A stretch of 64,000 nucleotides of DNA from Pseudomonas alkylphenolica (lineage in GTDB: Bacteria > Pseudomonadota > Gammaproteobacteria > Pseudomonadales > Pseudomonadaceae): NCBI RefSeq assembly GCF_004025535.1, contig NZ_QJRG01000034.1:620001-684000 (forward strand). The letters run 5' to 3'. The translations under genes and the position numbers were made by a program. Below the pieces are notes generated by a model that searched no databases, was not told the origin of the DNA, and saw nothing but the letters and a program-made list of their open reading frames with translations. This document shows, piece by piece, positions 8,718 to 17,767 of this stretch; position 1 is the first letter of the stretch; each line of letters starts with the position of its first letter.

Positions 8718-9932
8718 TTATTTCTGCGCCTTGCCTACCCCGTCGGCACGGAACATCTGGCGAATACCGCGCACTGCCTGGCGGATACGGTCCTGGTTTT
8801 CGATCAGGGCAAAACGCACGTGATCGTCGCCATAGTCACCAAAGCCGATACCCGGGGACACGCAGACCTTGGCGTCGGCCAGCAGCTTCTTGGAGAACTC
8901 AAGCGAGCCGAGGTGCGCGTACTCTGGCGGGATTTTCGCCCAGACATACATGGATGCCTTGGGGTTTTCCACCATCCAGCCCAGCTCGTGCAGCCCTTTG
9001 ACCAGCACATTGCGACGCTGGCGGTATTGCTCGGCAATGTCGCGCACGCACTGCTGATCGCCTTCCAGCGCCGCGATTGCCGCGACTTGCAGCGGTGTGA
9101 AGGTGCCGTAGTCGTGATAGCTCTTGATTCGCGCCAGCGCGCTGACCAGCTCCGGGTTACCGACCATGAAGCCGATACGCCAGCCAGCCATGTTGTAGCT
9201 TTTGGACAAGGTGAAGAACTCCACCGCAATGTCCTTGGCACCTGGCACCTGCATGATCGAGGGCGCCTTCCAGCCGTCATAGACGATGTCGGCGTAGGCC
9301 AGGTCGTGGATCACCAGCACATCGTACTGCTTGGCGAGTGCCACCACCCGTTCAAAGAAGTCCAGTTCGACGCACTGTGCCGTCGGGTTGGAGGGGAAAC
9401 CGAGAATCATCATCTTCGGTTTCGGGATCGATTCGCGGATCGCGCGTTCCAGTTCGTTGAAGAAATCCACCCCCGGCACCAGTGGCACCGAACGTACCTG
9501 CGCGCCGGCGATCACTGCGCCATAGATATGAATCGGATAACTGGGGTTAGGCACCAGCACCGTGTCGCCATGGTCCAGCGTGGCAAGCATCAGGTGCGCC
9601 AGGCCTTCCTTGGAACCGATGGTGACAATGGCTTCGCTTTCCGGGTCGATCTCGACCTCGTAGCGCTCTTTGTACCAGCGCGAAATGGCTCGGCGCAGGC
9701 GTGGAATACCGCGAGAAGTCGAGTAGCCGTGGGTGTCATCACGCTGGGCGACCTGAACCAGCTTTTCGACGATGTGCGGTGGTGTGGCCCCATCAGGGTT
9801 GCCCATGCTCAGGTCGATGATGTCCTCGCCACGACGGCGTGCGGCCATCTTGAGTTCGGCGGTGATGTTGAAGACGTAAGGGGGGAGACGATCAATGCGC
9901 GCAAAACGGCGCGGCGAACCTTGGTCAGCCAT
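8718..9932 (-). CDS. alaC: Alanine transaminase AlaC (PLP-dependent class I aminotransferase)
   Basis: This 404-residue cytoplasmic aminotransferase interconverts pyruvate plus glutamate with alanine plus 2-oxoglutarate. It shows the fold-type I pattern: [44 protein letters not shown], the PLP lysine in [15 protein letters not shown], and VRFALIEN near the C-terminus. I start it at the ATG at 9932 with GAGGAA upstream, which gives the usual length of about 400; the frame extends to 10004 without support. It is a single gene flanked by a REP element and the orphan hydrolase. Confidence 0.92.
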   Translation of the reverse strand: MADQGSPRRFARIDRLPPYVFNITAELKMAARRRGEDIIDLSMGNPDGATPPHIVEKLVQVAQRDDTHGYSTSRGIPRLRRAISRWYKERYEVEIDPESEAIVTIGSKEGLAHLMLATLDHGDTVLVPNPSYPIHIYGAVIAGAQVRSVPLVPGVDFFNELERAIRESIPKPKMMILGFPSNPTAQCVELDFFERVVALAKQYDVLVIHDLAYADIVYDGWKAPSIMQVPGAKDIAVEFFTLSKSYNMAGWRIGFMVGNPELVSALARIKSYHDYGTFTPLQVAAIAALEGDQQCVRDIAEQYRQRRNVLVKGLHELGWMVENPKASMYVWAKIPPEYAHLGSLEFSKKLLADAKVCVSPGIGFGDYGDDHVRFALIENQDRIRQAVRGIRQMFRADGVGKAQK

Positions 9933-10074
9933 GGCTTCCTCGAAGACGTAAGCGCCCGGAACCGTCCGAGCGACGTTGGCCACTGCGGTGGCCAGCGCCA
10001 ACAATAGTGCCTGGACGGGCTGCCTGTCCAGTCACCGGAGCACCTTCAATGGCAGCCACTCTCCACAGGAAGGC

Positions 10075-11208
10075 TCAACGGATATCCTTGTACGCCGTCA
10101 GGTCCCATTTGACCGGCGCAGCAAGAGCACTGTCAGGCTTGAACGCAGCGCCCTGGATGTTGGAGAAAGCAGTGCCTTTGTCACCCAGGCTGACGTAGCG
10201 CTCATCTTTCTCGGACTCGGTGAACTTCGTGTAGGAATGCTTGCGCATCGCTTGGTACTTACCGTCATCCCGGGCCAGTGCCTGATGGTAGTTATCCAGA
10301 TAGGCCTCACTGAGCTTGAGCATCTTGTTCAGTTTGACGCCCCAGCGTGTCAGGCACACTTCGGCAAGGTGCCGGACGATCAGGCCGGGTTCGGCCAGTA
10401 CCTTGCCGCTACCTGCACCATCGGCCGAAGCGTTGCCCACCAGGGTCGCATGCCGACCAGGCATCGGGTAGACATGGCAACGGGTGCTGGCATGGGTCGT
10501 GGGGATGACACAGGAAAAGCCCTTGGAGCGCTCGTCGCGCGAGTAGAAGCCCACATACTGCTTCACATTTTGACCCAGTTGCACCCGATGGCGCTCGAAA
10601 TTGCCAACCCCCGGCACCGGGTCAACAGCAAAGATATTCACCGGGAGCCCTTTCAGCTCACTGTCGGCAAGCATCGCATTGGCCAGCATATGGCAACTGA
10701 CGCCACCGCGACTCCAGCCCACCAGGTTGACCTGGGTCGGGACAATGCCATCTTTGCGAAACTGCTTGATGATCTGTTCCTGAAGCATCTGCGGCGTGAT
10801 CTTGCGCTCGCCATAATTGTAGGTCCGCCAGAACCAGGAGGCGGTCGCTGTCGACGCCGGAATGGGCACGCCAGCTGCTTTCAGGCGCTGGTATTCCTCC
10901 TCGCTCAGCTCCTTGCGCTGCCAGTTGCTGCGGCCCTTGATGATCTGCAGGGCATGCTGGACATTCTCCTCCCAGCCTTTACCGAACAGGGTCTGGCTCC
11001 AGTTGTAATAGCTGCCGGCTTCAACGAACAGATCGTCAGCTTGCAGGTTGCCACTGCCTGGACCATCGACCGCAATCCAGTTGGCGTACTCCTTGCCCTG
11101 ATCATTGGCAGCCAGGGTCGAGACCAGCTCGCCGTTCCAGAAATTGGGGTTGGTGTCATCGAATCGGTGGGAGCCGGTGCCGCAGAAATAAACCGTCAGT
11201 ACGCTCAT
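10075..11208 (-). CDS. Alpha/beta hydrolase resembling T6SS lipase effectors (DUF2235/Tle1-like)
   Basis: This 377-residue protein has no signal peptide. It shows a GxSxG nucleophile elbow GWSRG with Ser166, an Asp196 in FAVDPVPG and a His253 in PGRHATL, in the order Ser-Asp-His. The FCGTGS start resembles the first strand of DUF2235 (Tle1-type) phospholipase domains, and the spacing of Asp and RHA fits that group. No vgrG, PAAR, hcp or obvious immunity gene is adjacent. The start is ATG 11208 with GAGGA upstream; the 34-residue upstream extension is rejected. Lipase activity and secretion are inference. Confidence 0.6.
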   Translation of the reverse strand: MSVLTVYFCGTGSHRFDDTNPNFWNGELVSTLAANDQGKEYANWIAVDGPGSGNLQADDLFVEAGSYYNWSQTLFGKGWEENVQHALQIIKGRSNWQRKELSEEEYQRLKAAGVPIPASTATASWFWRTYNYGERKITPQMLQEQIIKQFRKDGIVPTQVNLVGWSRGGVSCHMLANAMLADSELKGLPVNIFAVDPVPGVGNFERHRVQLGQNVKQYVGFYSRDERSKGFSCVIPTTHASTRCHVYPMPGRHATLVGNASADGAGSGKVLAEPGLIVRHLAEVCLTRWGVKLNKMLKLSEAYLDNYHQALARDDGKYQAMRKHSYTKFTESEKDERYVSLGDKGTAFSNIQGAAFKPDSALAAPVKWDLTAYKDIR

Positions 11209-11305
11209 GGGATAGTCCTCAGTGGATGAATATCCGCGCACTCTAATCACCGGGCTCGGGCGGTTGCAGGAGGCAAGCCTGCCCTGCACCGCTACCCGCG
11301 GCACA

Positions 11306-11347
11306 AACAAAAACGCCCCGGGCTTTGCGGCCCGGGGCGTTTTTGTT
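11306..11347. terminator. Bidirectional rho-independent terminator after cyoE
   Basis: A perfect GC-rich stem (ACGCCCCGGGC / GCCCGGGGCGT around a short loop) is flanked by A-rich sequence on the left and T-rich sequence on the right. It can stop the cyo operon on the minus strand, isolating the downstream hydrolase gene, which starts about 100 bp later. Confidence 0.92.
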
Positions 11348-11360
11348 CAACCCGTCACAC

Positions 11361-12248
11361 TCAATGTGCGTAGGTCATCAGCAGGTCGGTCGGCACTTTG
11401 GTGTCCAGCGACATCATCACGCTCAGGGCGGTGATGGTGAAGATGGAGAACGCAAACACCTTGCGCGCCCACAGACGATCATCTACCGCCTTGTTGCCGC
11501 CCCAGGCCATGTACAGCCAGTACAGGCCCATGGCTGCCGCCACCGCCAGGTAACCCACGCCAGCGTAGCCGCCGACGGTGAGCATCACGGTAGCGGCGAG
11601 GAAGGCACCGATGTACCAGAGGATCTGCTTCTTCGCCGCCTTCACGCCACGCTCGACCGGCAGAACCGGAATCGACGCAGCGCGATAGTCGTTGAAACGG
11701 AAGATCGCAATGGCGTACGAGTGCGGCATCTGCCACAGGCTGAACATCACCAGCAGGGTCAGTGCTGCCAGGTCGAAGCTGTTGCTCACGGCACAGTAGC
11801 CGATCACTGGCGGCATGGCACCGGACAGGCTGCCGATCAGGGTGCCATGCACCGACTTGCGCTTGAAGTACAGGCTATAGAAGCCGACGTAGACGACGAA
11901 GCCGATCAGGCCGAGCAGCGCCGCCAGCGGGTTGGCCTTGAAGTACAGCAGGCCAAAGCCCGCCGCCCCGAGCAGGGTGGCGTAGGCCAAGGCGACTTTC
12001 AGCGAGATCTGGCCCTGGACCATTGCACGGTTCTTGGTGCGCTCCATCTTGATGTCGATGTCACGGTCGATGCAGTTGTTGAACACGCAACCGGACGCCA
12101 CCACCAGCGAAGTACCAATCACCGCGGCCAGGAACAGCATGAAGTCGACATGCCCTTGCGCGGCAAGGAAGAAACCGCCTGCCACAGAAAGCACGTTACC
12201 GAAAATGATCCCCGGTTTGGTGATTTGGATAAAGTGCTTAACGGACAT
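11361..12248 (-). CDS. cyoE: Protoheme IX farnesyltransferase CyoE (heme O synthase)
   Basis: This 295-residue polytopic membrane enzyme attaches a farnesyl group to heme B to make heme O for the cytochrome bo3 oxidase. The UbiA-type first Asp-rich motif is [18 protein letters not shown], and the second conserved loop is [19 protein letters not shown]. Multiple transmembrane helices cover the chain. It is the last gene of cyoABCDE, 11 bp after cyoD, and is followed by a strong terminator. Confidence 0.97.
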   Translation of the reverse strand: MSVKHFIQITKPGIIFGNVLSVAGGFFLAAQGHVDFMLFLAAVIGTSLVVASGCVFNNCIDRDIDIKMERTKNRAMVQGQISLKVALAYATLLGAAGFGLLYFKANPLAALLGLIGFVVYVGFYSLYFKRKSVHGTLIGSLSGAMPPVIGYCAVSNSFDLAALTLLVMFSLWQMPHSYAIAIFRFNDYRAASIPVLPVERGVKAAKKQILWYIGAFLAATVMLTVGGYAGVGYLAVAAAMGLYWLYMAWGGNKAVDDRLWARKVFAFSIFTITALSVMMSLDTKVPTDLLMTYAH

Positions 12249-12259
12249 GTCGTCTTACC

Positions 12260-12592
12260 TCACTTCGCCATCATGCTGGTGTGGATGCTGAACATGATCC
12301 ACAGCGACAGGCCGACCAACAGTGCAATGACCATCGCTGTAAACAGGAAGGTCGACACATTGGAACGCTGTTCGGCGGAACGGTCCATGTGCAGGAAGTA
12401 CACCAGGTGGACAACCACCTGGATGACCGCCAGTGCCACCACGACCATGATGGTGATGTCTTTCGGCATGCTCGGGAACATCACCAGGCCGAATGGAATC
12501 GCCGTCAGGATGACCGACAGAACGAAGCCGATCAGGTAGGACTTGACGCTACCGTGGTTGCCCTCGGCGTGGCTGTTATGTGCGTTAGCCAT
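12260..12592 (-). CDS. cyoD: Cytochrome bo3 ubiquinol oxidase subunit IV, CyoD
   Basis: This 110-residue small subunit has three transmembrane helices (about residues 20-40, 47-67 and 80-102), with the family-typical VLSVILTAIPFG and QVVVHLVYFLHMD. It assists assembly of the oxidase. It directly abuts cyoC with no intergenic base, within the cyo operon. Confidence 0.96.
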   Translation of the reverse strand: MANAHNSHAEGNHGSVKSYLIGFVLSVILTAIPFGLVMFPSMPKDITIMVVVALAVIQVVVHLVYFLHMDRSAEQRSNVSTFLFTAMVIALLVGLSLWIMFSIHTSMMAK

Positions 12593-13222
12593 TTACAGAA
12601 CCCCCAGCAGATACACAACGGTGAACACACAGATCCAGACCACGTCCAGGAAGTGCCAGAACAGGCTCAGGCAGCTCATGCGGGTTTTGGCAGTGCCGGT
12701 GATACCGTGCTTGTTGATCTGGTACATCATTACCGCCATCCAGATCAGACCTGCAGTTACGTGCAGACCGTGGGTACCTACCAGTGCGAAGAACGCCGAC
12801 AGGAAACCACTGCGCTGCGGGCCGAAGCCCTCAGCGATCAGGTGATGGAACTCATAGACTTCCATCGCGATAAAGCCGGCACCGAACAGGAAGGTGATGG
12901 CCAACCAGCCCAGCACGCCGCCCTTGTTGCCTTTGAACATCTGCAACATGGCGAAGCCGAAGGTGATACTCGACAGCAACAGCAGTGCGGTTTCAACCGC
13001 GACAAAGTCCAGCTGGAAAATGTCGTGACCCGACGGGCCGCCGGCAAAACTGCCGGACAGCACCGCGTAGGTGGCGAAGAGCGACGCAAACAGGATGCAG
13101 TCGGTCATCAGGTACAGCCAGAAACCGAAGACGGTCATCTGGCCCGAGTCGTGGTGGTGATCGTCATGCGCATGGTCGTGACCATGAGCATGAGCGTCTG
13201 CATTGATTACATGACTGGACAT
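12593..13222 (-). CDS. cyoC: Cytochrome bo3 ubiquinol oxidase subunit III, CyoC
   Basis: This 209-residue membrane subunit of the heme-copper oxidase has five helices and the conserved [21 protein letters not shown] and [15 protein letters not shown] His/Asp-rich N-terminus ([17 protein letters not shown]) precedes the first helix and may bind metal, a feature seen in Pseudomonas CyoC. It lies 3 bp after cyoB. Confidence 0.96.
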   Translation of the reverse strand: MSSHVINADAHAHGHDHAHDDHHHDSGQMTVFGFWLYLMTDCILFASLFATYAVLSGSFAGGPSGHDIFQLDFVAVETALLLLSSITFGFAMLQMFKGNKGGVLGWLAITFLFGAGFIAMEVYEFHHLIAEGFGPQRSGFLSAFFALVGTHGLHVTAGLIWMAVMMYQINKHGITGTAKTRMSCLSLFWHFLDVVWICVFTVVYLLGVL

Positions 13223-13225
13223 TGA

Positions 13226-15244
13226 TTAAACCTGCTCAAACGATTTGACACGTGCGCCAACCGGCGAACCGGTAGCCAGGCCCAGGGACTTCAAGCGCTC
13301 GCCTTCGATACGCGCCACTTCTTCGGCAGGCACCATGTAGCCCTGGTCGTCACGTGCAGCGTGAGCAACGAAGACCGCGATGGTAGCGATCAGGCTAGCG
13401 CCAACCAGCCACCAGATGTGCCAGATGAAGGCGAAACCGAATACGGTCAGCAACATACCCATGAACAGACCGGTAGAGGTGTTGTTCGGCATGTGGATGG
13501 CTTCGTACTTGCCAGGAACCTTGTAGGCAACACCGGCTTCCTTGGTTTCGTGCCAGGCGTCCAGGCCAACTTTCTCAGGCATGTGAGCGAAGTTGTAGAA
13601 CGGCGGTGGCGACGAAGTCGACCATTCCAGGGTACGGCCGCCCCATGGGTCGCCGGTCACGTCCATGTTGTCCTTGCGGTCGCGAACCGAAACGTACAGC
13701 TGGATCAGCTGGCAAGCGATACCGAACAGGATCAGCACGGCGCCAGCAACGGCTACGTACAGGTAGGGTTCCCACAGTGGGTTGTCGGAGTGGTTCAGAC
13801 GACGGGTCATACCCATGAAGCCCAGTGCGTACAGCGGCATGAATGCCACGTAGAAACCGGAAATCCAGAACCAGAAGGCAGCTTTGCCCCACTTCTCGTT
13901 CAGGGTGAAACCGAAGGCTTTCGGGAACCAGAAGGCGAAGCCGGCAATGTAGCCGAACACCGCACCACCGATGATCACGTTGTGGAAGTGAGCGATTACG
14001 AACAGGCTGTTGTGCAGAACGAAGTCAGCACCTGGAACAGCCAGCAGTACGCCGGTCATACCACCAATGGAGAAGGTAACCATGAAGCCCAGGGTCCACA
14101 GTACCGGCGCGGTGAAGCGCAGGCGGCCCTGGTAGATCGTGAACAGCCAGTTGAACAGCTTCACCCCGGTCGGAATCGAGATCAGCATGGTCGCCAGACC
14201 GAAGAAGGTGTTGACGCTGGCGCCCGAACCCATGGTGAAGAAGTGGTGCAGCCATACCGCAAAGCCCAGTACCGCGATCGCGCCGGAAGCGTAGATCATC
14301 GACTTGTGGCCGAACAGGCGTTTGCCAGCGAAGGTCGAGGTGACTTCCGAGAACACACCGAAGGCCGGCAGGATCAGGATGTAAACCTCAGGGTGACCCC
14401 AGGCCCAGAACAGGTTGACGTACATCATCGGGTTCCCACCAAGCTCGTTGGTGAAAATGTGGAAGTCCAGATAACGGTCAACAGTCAGCAGTGCCAGAGC
14501 AGCAGTCAGGATCGGGAACGAAGCGACGATCAGAACGTTGGCCCAGGTGCAGGTCCAGGTGAAGATCGGCATGTCCATCAGCTTCATGCCAGGCGCGCGC
14601 ATTTTCAGCACGGTAACCAGGAAGTTGACGCCCGTTAGTGTCGTCCCCAAACCTGATAGCTGTAGCGCCCAGATGTAGTAGTCCACCCCCACTCCGGGGC
14701 TGTACTGAATCCCCGCCAGCGGCGGATAGGCAACCCAGCCGGTCTTGGCGAACTCACCAACACCCAGGGAGATGTTGACCAGCAGCACGCCTGCCAGCAG
14801 CAGGTAGAAGCTCAGGGAGTTCAGGAACGGGTAGGCAACGTCACGTGCACCGATCTGCAGAGGCAGGGCCAGGTTCATCAGGCCGGTGAAGAATGGCATT
14901 GCCATGAAGATGATCATGATCACACCGTGAGCGGTGAAGATCTGGTCATAGTGCTCAGGCGGCAGATAGCCTTCGGAGCCACCAGTGGCCATCGCCAGCT
15001 GGGTACGCATCATGATGGCGTCAGCAAAACCACGCAGCAGCATGATCATCGCGACGATGATGTACATCACCCCGATTTTTTTGTGGTCGACCGTAGTCAA
15101 CCACTCGGTCCACAAGTAGGTCCATTTCTTGAAGTAGGTGATTGCACCAATCACCGCGATACCGCCGAGCGCAATCATGGCGAGTGTCACCATGACTATC
15201 GGCTCGTGATACGGAATCGCATCCAGACTTAGTTTACCGAACAT
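13226..15244 (-). CDS. cyoB: Cytochrome bo3 ubiquinol oxidase subunit I, CyoB
   Basis: This 672-residue catalytic subunit reduces oxygen to water with ubiquinol and pumps protons. The heme and CuB ligands are visible: [13 protein letters not shown] (low-spin heme region), [11 protein letters not shown] (CuB His and the cross-linked Tyr), [10 protein letters not shown] (CuB His pair) and [11 protein letters not shown] (heme ligands). The length equals the E. coli type plus a short tail. It lies between cyoA (3 bp) and cyoC (3 bp). Confidence 0.98.
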   Translation of the reverse strand: MFGKLSLDAIPYHEPIVMVTLAMIALGGIAVIGAITYFKKWTYLWTEWLTTVDHKKIGVMYIIVAMIMLLRGFADAIMMRTQLAMATGGSEGYLPPEHYDQIFTAHGVIMIIFMAMPFFTGLMNLALPLQIGARDVAYPFLNSLSFYLLLAGVLLVNISLGVGEFAKTGWVAYPPLAGIQYSPGVGVDYYIWALQLSGLGTTLTGVNFLVTVLKMRAPGMKLMDMPIFTWTCTWANVLIVASFPILTAALALLTVDRYLDFHIFTNELGGNPMMYVNLFWAWGHPEVYILILPAFGVFSEVTSTFAGKRLFGHKSMIYASGAIAVLGFAVWLHHFFTMGSGASVNTFFGLATMLISIPTGVKLFNWLFTIYQGRLRFTAPVLWTLGFMVTFSIGGMTGVLLAVPGADFVLHNSLFVIAHFHNVIIGGAVFGYIAGFAFWFPKAFGFTLNEKWGKAAFWFWISGFYVAFMPLYALGFMGMTRRLNHSDNPLWEPYLYVAVAGAVLILFGIACQLIQLYVSVRDRKDNMDVTGDPWGGRTLEWSTSSPPPFYNFAHMPEKVGLDAWHETKEAGVAYKVPGKYEAIHMPNNTSTGLFMGMLLTVFGFAFIWHIWWLVGASLIATIAVFVAHAARDDQGYMVPAEEVARIEGERLKSLGLATGSPVGARVKSFEQV

Positions 15245-15247
15245 CTC

Positions 15248-16192
15248 TTACTCCTCTGCCCCAGCAGCTGAATGCATACTCACGTCCATCCCTTCGGTAC
15301 CGGCCGCTTCTTTGCTCTGCTCTTTTTCGTGGACCGGCCGACCGCGGTTCATGCCTTCGTACTTGTCGACGATGGACTGGAACTGGTCAGGCGATGCCAC
15401 GCTGTACAGCGCGACTGGATTGTTTTCGCTAGCTTTTGCCAATGCCGCATATTCAGCCGAATCCAGCTGTTTAGGCGACTGTTTGACTTCGTTCACCCAT
15501 GCCTCGAAATCGGCCTGGGAGGTGGCAACTGCCTTGAACTTCATACCGGTGAAGCCCGCGCCGCTGTAGTTCGCCGAGATACCGTCGAACTCGCCATTCT
15601 CGTTGGCGATCAGGTGCAGCTTGGTGGTCATGCCGGCCATCGCGTAGATCTGGCCGCCCAGGCCCGGAATGAAGAACGAGTTCATTACCGAGTCGGAGGT
15701 CACGCGGAAGTTGACCGGGGTGTTAGCCGGGAAGACGATCTTGTTGACCGTGGCAATGCCTTGTTCCGGGTAGATGAACAGCCATTTCCAGTCCAGGGCA
15801 ACCACGTCGATCTGCACCGGCTTCACGTCGGAAACCAGTGGACGATACGGGTCCAGCTCGTGGGTGGTCTTGTAGGTCACATAGCCCAGGGCAATGATGA
15901 TCAGGACCGGGATGGTCCACACCGCCACTTCGATCTTGGTCGAGTGCGACCAGTCAGGGGTGTAGGTCGCCGCCTTGTTGGAAGCGCGATACTTCCAGGC
16001 GAACGCGATGGTCATGAAAATGACAGGAATCACCACCAGCAACATCAAGCCGGTAGCGATCAGGATAAGGTTCTTTTGCTCAATGCCGACCTGGCCCTTC
16101 GGGTCGAGCAGGGTCCAGTTGCACCCACTGAGTAAAAGCATGCCTAAAAAGGGCAGAATGCCAAACAGTCTGGGGTAACGCTTTTTACTCAT
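15248..16192 (-). CDS. cyoA: Cytochrome bo3 ubiquinol oxidase subunit II, CyoA (lipoprotein)
   Basis: This 314-residue subunit begins with a lipoprotein signal, LLLSGC with Cys24 as the lipidated residue, followed by two transmembrane helices and a periplasmic cupredoxin domain. As expected for a quinol oxidase, the CuA ligands are absent. The ATG at 16192 is supported by the signal peptide and AGAGG upstream; a longer frame to 16261 adds a non-signal extension. It is the first gene of the operon, and its long leader contains possible regulatory elements. Confidence 0.96.
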   Translation of the reverse strand: MSKKRYPRLFGILPFLGMLLLSGCNWTLLDPKGQVGIEQKNLILIATGLMLLVVIPVIFMTIAFAWKYRASNKAATYTPDWSHSTKIEVAVWTIPVLIIIALGYVTYKTTHELDPYRPLVSDVKPVQIDVVALDWKWLFIYPEQGIATVNKIVFPANTPVNFRVTSDSVMNSFFIPGLGGQIYAMAGMTTKLHLIANENGEFDGISANYSGAGFTGMKFKAVATSQADFEAWVNEVKQSPKQLDSAEYAALAKASENNPVALYSVASPDQFQSIVDKYEGMNRGRPVHEKEQSKEAAGTEGMDVSMHSAAGAEE

Positions 16193-16646
16193 CTCACGAC
16201 CTCTAGAGCAGCTTGCTTCAATGCAATTTGTGTTTTGGTCGCCAACACTTCGTCCTGCCAAGCGTCAGCATTTATCGGATCGAATACGGTCATACCTTGA
16301 GGCCAGCTGCGGCGGCTCGGCATTGACCGGGTATTACGGTGCTTATTGTTTTGACTTCGTAGGCAACAGGCCTGTTTTCAGACCAATTCCATTTGGTGCG
16401 GGAAATCACGGAGGGGGGTCAGCCCGGCATCGCCGCAGGCGATGCTCGTCAGAGTCAGCAAAAAGAGCGTGAAGCTCCTTTAATCCTGCGACTCGCAAGC
16501 GGTGCCGAACGGAAATTGGGGGCGATTGTAGATAGGTCGTCAGGCATTGACTATGACTAATTGTGCAACAGTCCTTTACAAAAACTGCAACAATAGCGCC
16601 TTAAAAATCAGTTTCGCGACAGTTTGTCGCACCCTTCAAAACACCC

Positions 16647-16675
16647 CTGAAGCCCTTGTGTTACAAGGGCTTCAG
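16647..16675. terminator. Perfect 12-bp hairpin downstream of dsbB
   Basis: CTGAAGCCCTTG (16647-16658) and CAAGGGCTTCAG (16664-16675) are exact inverted repeats around TGTTA. On the minus strand the stem is followed by GGGTGTTTTG, a modest T-run, so it probably terminates dsbB. It could instead be an operator or a leader structure, since it sits 2 bp from the Anr box. Confidence 0.55.
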
Positions 16676-16676
16676 C

Positions 16677-16690
16677 TTGATCCAGATCAA
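16677..16690. promoter_or_regulatory. Anr/Fnr box upstream of the cyo operon
   Basis: TTGATCCAGATCAA matches the TTGAT-N4-ATCAA consensus on both half sites. Anr is known to repress cyo genes at low oxygen in pseudomonads, which fits the position between dsbB and cyoA. It lies 485 bp from the cyoA start, farther than a simple promoter-proximal site. Confidence 0.7.
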
Positions 16691-16755
16691 TGGATGTGCG
16701 ACACCGAAGGAAAGTTACATTGCATGTCTGACTTGCATCAAAACATGACTTTTGT

Positions 16756-17262
16756 CTAAGCCTGGCGGCGGTTCCGGTAGATGCCCAGCGGTACCAGAAT
16801 GGCGGTCAGGGTGAACGCCAACAAAGCCCATTGCGCCAGCGACAAACCCATCACCGGTGGGTAGGGGGTGGAGCAAAACCCGTCAACTTGAAACACCAGC
16901 GGCAGTATCGACGCCAACGGCAGGCCATCGACGATTGGCTGCAGGGTGTCAATGCCACAGCTCACCGCCGGGTTGGCGAGGATGTACACATGGTTGCCGG
17001 CCGCCGCCATGCCACCGATCGCACTGAGCACCACCAGGCCTTCAAACACGGTCAGGCTGCGGCGCCCGGGCATGGCAGCGCCAATGAATGCAAACACGGC
17101 GATCAGCAACAGCGCATAGCGCTGCAGGATACACAACGGGCATGGCGCCTCGCCGAGGACGATCTGCATGTACAGGGCACCACCGATCAGGGCCAGGCAG
17201 ATCACGCCCAGCAGCACCAGAAAGCGCCGTTCCCGGTTCAGGCGCATAGTTTGCTCGTTCAT
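16756..17262 (-). CDS. dsbB: Disulfide bond formation protein DsbB
   Basis: This 168-residue inner-membrane quinone reductase reoxidises DsbA. Four helices are evident. The first periplasmic loop carries the CPLC pair (Cys41/Cys44) before LQRYALL, and the second loop carries a second Cys pair (SCGID and DGFCSTPY). It is a single gene, reading away from the yebG-like gene, and its 3' end faces the cyo regulatory gap. Confidence 0.95.
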   Translation of the reverse strand: MNEQTMRLNRERRFLVLLGVICLALIGGALYMQIVLGEAPCPLCILQRYALLLIAVFAFIGAAMPGRRSLTVFEGLVVLSAIGGMAAAGNHVYILANPAVSCGIDTLQPIVDGLPLASILPLVFQVDGFCSTPYPPVMGLSLAQWALLAFTLTAILVPLGIYRNRRQA

Positions 17263-17441
17263 TGCATATCCTTGATTGTCTTGATGGCTCGACGGCCTGC
17301 CCGGAATTCTACACGCCCAAGAAGACCTTTAAGAACGGTAAAAGTGCCACGTCAGGCGCGCGCAGGCGCGCAAATACCCTGTATGCGGCAGATTACCGAA
17401 TTGCCACTATCTTAGTCTTGAGGATTACCCTATCATTAACA

Positions 17442-17457
17442 CTGTACATATAAACAG
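17442..17457. promoter_or_regulatory. LexA (SOS) box of the yebG-like gene
   Basis: CTGTACATATAAACAG matches CTGT-N8-ACAG and lies 40 bp before the ATG of the yebG-like gene. It extends as a near palindrome (CACTGT...ACAGTG). YebG is an SOS gene in E. coli, so site and gene agree. Confidence 0.85.
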
Positions 17458-17497
17458 TGCTAGGCACAGATATCCAAAAAGGCATGTGAGGTGATGA

Positions 17498-17761
17498 ATG
17501 GCCGTCGAAGTGGTATACCGCAGCAGCCGCGATCTGGAGCGTTTGTTCATGGATAAAGCCGAAGCTGACCGTCACGACAAAATGCTCGAGCTGGCCGAAC
17601 TGCTGGCCGAAGTGCTGAAAAAGGCGGTGCCATCGCTCAGCGAACAACAGGTCGAAGATGCCGGCATCTATATGGCCAAGAACCGCGACGTCTTTGCCAA
17701 GGCGTTCAAGAGCCAGCCTGACGCCCTGTCCGAGCTGCTCGCTGCTGATGCGGGCGAGTAA
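17498..17761 (+). CDS. yebG: YebG-family SOS-induced protein
   Basis: This 87-residue protein matches YebG. It begins MAVEVVYRSSRDLERLFMDK, has the AEADRHDKMLELAE helix, and continues with LSEQQVEDAGIYMAKNRD. The molecular role is unknown beyond DNA-damage induction in E. coli. AGGTGATG immediately upstream serves as ribosome-binding site, and a LexA box lies 40 bp before the start. The stop is 6 bp from the 3' end of the convergent dehydrogenase. Confidence 0.92.
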   Translation: MAVEVVYRSSRDLERLFMDKAEADRHDKMLELAELLAEVLKKAVPSLSEQQVEDAGIYMAKNRDVFAKAFKSQPDALSELLAADAGE

Positions 17762-17767
17762 CCTGCT

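Larger units (their letters stand above)
16193..16755. other. Long regulatory gap between cyoA and dsbB
   Basis: These 563 bp hold no convincing gene. An inverted repeat GCATCGCC-GCA-GGCGATGC lies at 16427-16445, and a 12-bp perfect hairpin and an Anr-type box lie near the dsbB end (listed separately). The gap must contain the cyo promoter. TACAAT on the minus strand near 16524-16529 is a possible -10 with a poor -35. A short open frame at 16547-16759 has no ribosome-binding site and is not called. Confidence 0.6.

Noticed and set aside
16547..16759. 70-codon plus-strand frame between cyoA and dsbB
   Set aside because: No ribosome-binding site, overlaps the hairpin and Anr box, and has no recognisable similarity.
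17442..17468. PplR1-type binding site (TGTACA half site) near yebG
   Set aside because: TGTACA is part of a LexA box and the second half site 12 bp away is absent.
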